Source: Gulosibacter sp. 10
GTDB taxonomy: Bacteria > Actinomycetota > Actinomycetes > Actinomycetales > Microbacteriaceae
Assembly (NCBI RefSeq): GCF_900163695.1
Contig: NZ_FUIC01000008.1
Location: forward strand, 62,001 to 126,000
DNA length: 64,000 nucleotides
Direction: 5' to 3'
Part shown: positions 60,645-64,000 of the stretch, one piece after another
How the letters are laid out: each line of letters begins with the position of its first letter
Position numbering within the stretch: the first letter of the stretch is position 1
Made by a program: the position numbers and the translations under genes
Notes under the pieces: generated by a model
Databases searched by the model: none
Seen by the model: only the letters and a program-made list of their open reading frames with translations
Told to the model about the DNA's origin: nothing

Positions 60645-61625
60645 CTATTTCTCCGCGGTGGCGGGGGCTTCCTCGGCATCGTCCGTCTCCTCCGCCTCGG
60701 CGTCCTCGCCGTCGGCGTTCTCGGGGGCGGTCTCCTCCTCGACGGAGGCGTCTTCGTCCTCGTCCCGCTCGCTCCACACGTGGCCGTCCGCGTACACGGA
60801 GGTCTCGGGGAGCTTGTGCCTCCGCGTCTGCACGACGAAGAGCACGACGCCGATGAGCACCATGACGAGCGCGCCGAACACGTTCGACCGCAGGCCGAGG
60901 ATGATCTCGGAGTAGTCGAGCCGGATCGATTCGATCATCATGCGGCCGAGGCCGTACCAGACGAGGTAGAGCGCGAGCGTCTTGCCCCAGCGGAGGCGGA
61001 AGCAGCGTTCGAGGAAGATGATGAGGGCCACGCCGAGCAGGTTCCAGAGGAGCTCGTAGAGGAACGTCGGGTGGAAGAGCGTGTCGGCGGGCAGGCCGCT
61101 CGGCACCGCCGGGTTGCTCGCGGGGATCTCGAGCCCCCACGGCAGATCGGTCGGCCAGCCGAAGAGCTCCTGGTTGAACCAGTTGCCGAGCCGTCCGATG
61201 GCCTGCGCGGCGAGGATGGTCGGCGCAGCGGCATCCGCGAAGCTCAGGAAGCGGATGCCCTTGATGCGGCACGCGATGTATGCGCCGATCGCCCCGCCGA
61301 TCAGGGAGCCGATGATGGCGTTGCCGCCCTCCCAGATGGCGAAGATGCGCCACAGCTCGGCGCCCTCGAAGAAGTAGTCGGCCGGGTGCGTCGCGACGTG
61401 GTACAGGCGAGCGCCGAGCAGTCCGAGCAGGACGGCGGGGAACGCGATGTCGATCAGCGCCCAGGGCTCGGCGCCCCGCGCGACCATCCGGCGGTTCGTC
61501 CACCAGATCGCCAGGATCATGCCCACCACGATGATGAGCGCGTAGACGTGGAAGACGAAGGGGCCGATCTCGAAGAACGACCACTCGATGGGCGGCGAGG
61601 GGATGGACGCGGGAGCGGGATTCAC
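60645..61625 (-). CDS. lgt: Prolipoprotein diacylglyceryl transferase
   Basis: Adds diacylglycerol to the lipobox cysteine of exported lipoproteins, such as the one at 46 kb. The 326-residue membrane protein has the signature AIGRLGNWFNQELFG, HPTFLYELLWN and about seven hydrophobic helices, then an acidic cytoplasmic tail of some 50 residues rich in Glu, Asp and Ala. The GTG start overlaps the trpA stop (GTGA). The trp-lgt-pyk order is common in actinobacteria. Confidence 0.95.
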   Translation of the reverse strand: MNPAPASIPSPPIEWSFFEIGPFVFHVYALIIVVGMILAIWWTNRRMVARGAEPWALIDIAFPAVLLGLLGARLYHVATHPADYFFEGAELWRIFAIWEGGNAIIGSLIGGAIGAYIACRIKGIRFLSFADAAAPTILAAQAIGRLGNWFNQELFGWPTDLPWGLEIPASNPAVPSGLPADTLFHPTFLYELLWNLLGVALIIFLERCFRLRWGKTLALYLVWYGLGRMMIESIRLDYSEIILGLRSNVFGALVMVLIGVVLFVVQTRRHKLPETSVYADGHVWSERDEDEDASVEEETAPENADGEDAEAEETDDAEEAPATAEK

Positions 61626-62443
61626 AGGTGAGCACCTCGGATCGGGGAGTCGAGCTTGCCGGCCGCCAGCGCGCCCGCGGTCTCGGCCAGGCCGTCGAGG
61701 CCGGACTCCGCGAGCGAGCGGACGAGCGCCGATCCTACAATCGCGCCCTCCGCGTAGTCGAGGACGTCGCCGATCTGCGCGGCCGTCGAGATGCCGATGC
61801 CGACGCAGGCCCGCTCGCAGCCGAATCCGTGCAGCCGGTCGGCGAGCACCTTCGCCGCCGCGTCGAGCTCCGCCCGCGCGCCGGTGGTGCCGAGCGTCGA
61901 GACCGTGTACACGAATCCACGGGAGTGCTCGATGACGCTGCGCAGGCGCTCGTCGCTCGAGGTGGACGAGGCGAGGAAGACACGGTCGAGCCCGTGCCGA
62001 TCGGCGGCCTCGATCCACTCGCCCGCCTCCTCCGGGATGAGGTCGGGGGTGATCGCGCCGGCGCCGCCGGCGGCCGCGAGGTCGGCCGCGAAGCGCTCCA
62101 CGCCGTGCTGCATGATGAGGTTGTAGTAGCTCATGACCAGCACCGGCACGTCGGTGCGCTCCCGCACACGGCGGATCGCCTCGAACAGCTGCGCGACCTT
62201 GAAGCCGTGCTGCAGGGCGGTGTTGCACGCGGCCTGGATCACGGGGCCGTCCATCACCGGGTCCGAGTACGGCACGCCGAACTCGATGACGTCCACCCCG
62301 TTCCGGGCCAGCGCGACCGCGGCCTCCACGGAGGTGTCGAGGTCGGGGAATCCCGCGGGCAGGTAGCCGATGAAGGCGCCCCTCCCCCGGTCCCTCGCCG
62401 CGTCGATCGCGCGCTCGACCTGGGATGCGTTGGGGTTCGTCAC
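61622..62443 (-). CDS. trpA: Tryptophan synthase alpha subunit
   Basis: Splits indole-3-glycerol phosphate to indole, which is passed to TrpB. The 273-residue TIM barrel has catalytic Glu54 and Asp65 in [19 protein letters not shown] start overlapping the trpB stop, and the stop overlaps the lgt start, so the genes are translationally coupled. Confidence 0.96.
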   Translation of the reverse strand: MTNPNASQVERAIDAARDRGRGAFIGYLPAGFPDLDTSVEAAVALARNGVDVIEFGVPYSDPVMDGPVIQAACNTALQHGFKVAQLFEAIRRVRERTDVPVLVMSYYNLIMQHGVERFAADLAAAGGAGAITPDLIPEEAGEWIEAADRHGLDRVFLASSTSSDERLRSVIEHSRGFVYTVSTLGTTGARAELDAAAKVLADRLHGFGCERACVGIGISTAAQIGDVLDYAEGAIVGSALVRSLAESGLDGLAETAGALAAGKLDSPIRGAHL

Positions 62444-63666
62444 AGCTCTCCTCCGCCGATGACGCGCGAGGCGTCGCCGAGCTCGAAATACTTCATGGCG
62501 GTCTCCATGTCCTTGTCGCCCCGGCCCGAGAGCGAGACCACGATCGTGGCATCGGGGCCGAGCTCGCGGCCGAGCGTCATCGCCCCGGCGAGGGCGTGCG
62601 CCGACTCGATCGCGGGGATGATGCCCTCGGTCTGCGCGAGGAGCCGCATCGCCGTCATCGTCTCGTCGTCGGTCGCGCCCCGGTACTCGACGCGGCCGAT
62701 GGCCTGCAGCCAGGAGTGCGCCGGGCCGACGCCCGGGTAGTCGAGGCCCGCCGAGATCGAGTGCGATTCGATGGTCTGGCCGTCCTCGTCCTGCAGCAGC
62801 ATCGTCTTGGCGCCGTGCAGCACGCCCGGGCGTCCCCGCCCGAGCGTCGCCGCGTGCTGGGGGGTGTCGATGCCCTCGCCGTACGCCTCCACGCCGTAGA
62901 TGCGCACCGACTCGTCGTCGAGGAACGCGTCGAACATCCCGATCGCGTTCGACCCGCCGCCGACGCAGGCGATGACGGCGTCCGGCAGGCCGCCGAACCG
63001 CTCGATGCACTGCGCCCGCGTCTCGTCGCCGATCACCTTCTGCAGATCGCGCACGAGCCCCGGGAAGGGATGGGGGCCCGCCGCGGTGCCGAAGAGGTAG
63101 TTGGTGCTGTCCACGTTGGCCACCCAGTCGCGGAAGGCCTCGTTGATCGCATCCTTGAGGGTCCTCGAACCCGAGGCCACCGAGACGACCTCCGCGCCGA
63201 GCAGCCGCATGCGGGCGACGTTAAGCGCCTGGCGCTCGATGTCGACCGCTCCCATGTAGATGGTGCACTCGAGCCCGAACAGCGCCGCCGCCGTGGCCGT
63301 GGCCACGCCGTGCTGGCCGGCCCCCGTCTCGGCGATCACGCGGGTCTTCCCGATGCGCCGGGTCAGGAGGGCCTGCCCGAGCACGTTGTTGATCTTGTGC
63401 GAGCCCGTGTGGTTGAGGTCCTCGCGCTTGAGCAGGATGCGCGCGCCGCCGCAGTGCTCGGCGAAGCGCGGCGCATCCGTGAGCAGGGAGGGCCGGCCGG
63501 CGTAGTCGCGCAGCAGATCCTCGAACTCCGCCTGGAATGCGGGGTCGACCTTCGCGGCCTCCCACTCGGTGTCGAGCTGGTCGAGCGCGGCGACGAGGCT
63601 CTCGGGGGCGAAGCGCCCTCCGAACTCGCCGAAGTAGGGGCCCTTGACGTTGCGAAGTTGGGTCAC
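62440..63666 (-). CDS. trpB: Tryptophan synthase beta subunit
   Basis: PLP enzyme that joins indole and serine to tryptophan, 408 residues. The PLP lysine is Lys91 in [22 protein letters not shown] and [12 protein letters not shown] (phosphate binding) are also present. The GTG at 63666 has AGG upstream and lies 1 base after the trpC stop. In-frame sequence farther upstream overlaps trpC and has no homology. Confidence 0.97.
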   Translation of the reverse strand: MTQLRNVKGPYFGEFGGRFAPESLVAALDQLDTEWEAAKVDPAFQAEFEDLLRDYAGRPSLLTDAPRFAEHCGGARILLKREDLNHTGSHKINNVLGQALLTRRIGKTRVIAETGAGQHGVATATAAALFGLECTIYMGAVDIERQALNVARMRLLGAEVVSVASGSRTLKDAINEAFRDWVANVDSTNYLFGTAAGPHPFPGLVRDLQKVIGDETRAQCIERFGGLPDAVIACVGGGSNAIGMFDAFLDDESVRIYGVEAYGEGIDTPQHAATLGRGRPGVLHGAKTMLLQDEDGQTIESHSISAGLDYPGVGPAHSWLQAIGRVEYRGATDDETMTAMRLLAQTEGIIPAIESAHALAGAMTLGRELGPDATIVVSLSGRGDKDMETAMKYFELGDASRVIGGGEL

Positions 63667-63667
63667 G

Positions 63668-64000
63668 TTATGCCTGCTGGAACTCTCTGATCGTGGTTTC
63701 GGGGTCGTTGCCGGTGACGAGCGCCTCGCCGATGAGCACGGCGTCCGCACCCGCATCGCGATAGCGGCGGACGTGCTGCGGCTCGAGCACCGCGGATTCC
63801 GCCACCCTGACGACGCCCTCCGGGTATTCGGGCGCGAGTTCCGCGAAGAGCTCGGGATGCATCTCGAAGGTCTTGAGATCGCGGGCGTTCACGCCCAGCA
63901 CGCGCGAGTCGGCCTCGAGGGCGCGGGTGAACTCGTCGCGCGTGTGCGCCTCGACGAGCACGGTCATGCCGAGCTCCTCGGCGAAGGCCTTGAGCCGCAC
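63668..64000 (-). CDS. trpC: Indole-3-glycerol phosphate synthase, truncated by window edge
   Basis: C-terminal 110 residues of the TIM-barrel enzyme that makes indole-3-glycerol phosphate. Visible motifs are [33 protein letters not shown] and [10 protein letters not shown]. The 5' part lies beyond the window. First visible gene of trpC-trpB-trpA-lgt. Confidence 0.95.
   Translation of the reverse strand: MRLKAFAEELGMTVLVEAHTRDEFTRALEADSRVLGVNARDLKTFEMHPELFAELAPEYPEGVVRVAESAVLEPQHVRRYRDAGADAVLIGEALVTGNDPETTIREFQQA

Noticed and set aside
60645-62228. Extended lgt reading frame of 527 codons reaching into trpA
   Set aside because: Lgt homology begins at the GTG at 61625, which overlaps the trpA stop; the extra part is trpA in another frame.

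Overview
This 64 kb window is high-GC chromosomal DNA of an actinobacterium, most probably a member of the Microbacteriaceae (Leucobacter/Microbacterium-like). The evidence is a set of actinobacterial marker genes (whiA, opcA, DUF3099, a BioQ-type TetR repressor beside bioYMN, an ANTAR response regulator), many GTG starts, 4-base ATGA/GTGA overlaps, several start codons placed 6-7 bases after a -10 box (leaderless pattern), and a tRNA gene without an encoded CCA. Almost everything is core metabolism and housekeeping. I see no insertion sequence, prophage, CRISPR array or defence island. No gene-free stretch exceeds 300 bases; the longest gaps (15011-15227, 20527-20717, 50615-50807) are leader or divergent promoter regions.

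Layout. 1-5.5 kb: 3' part of glgC, serB, convergent fabG, a DUF3099 membrane protein, a small Cys-containing protein, a SURF1 protein and a glutaminase-STAS fusion. 5.5-9.8 kb: an ABC-F ATPase, then the divergent biotin module bioQ(tetR) / bioY-bioM-bioN with two 13-bp palindromes between them. 9.8-16.4 kb: a catabolic-looking block with an old-yellow-enzyme oxidoreductase, a hydantoinase/oxoprolinase pair hyuA-hyuB, and a divergent PucR-type regulator whose reading frame is broken by one base in a G6 run. 16.5-20.5 kb: sufB-sufD-Rieske-sufC-sufT for Fe-S assembly. 20.7-24.6 kb: ctaA, a non-canonical pyruvate-kinase-like gene and convergent ctaB (heme A synthesis). 24.7-32.9 kb: the pentose-phosphate operon tkt-tal-pgi-zwf-opcA-pgl.

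33-45.6 kb (all minus): uvrB, uvrA, uvrC, rapZ, whiA, gap, pgk, tpiA, secG, combining excision repair, regulation and lower glycolysis. yvcK, often found between rapZ and whiA, is absent. 45.6-50.6 kb: a lipoprotein, dps, a YigZ/IMPACT protein, coaE and rpsA. 50.8-54.2 kb: an aldehyde dehydrogenase with its DUF779 partner and a GAF-domain regulator. 54.3-58.3 kb: polA, a hotdog thioesterase, an ANTAR response regulator and tRNA-Leu(CAA), followed by a 3'-half tRNA-like remnant. 58.3-64 kb: a Pr6Pr membrane protein, canonical pyk, lgt, trpA, trpB and the 3' part of trpC.

The items most worth a second look are the frameshifted PucR regulator, the second pyruvate-kinase-like protein between ctaA and ctaB, the tandem BioQ-type operators, the tRNA 3'-half remnant, and the 19-bp dyad in the ctaB leader.
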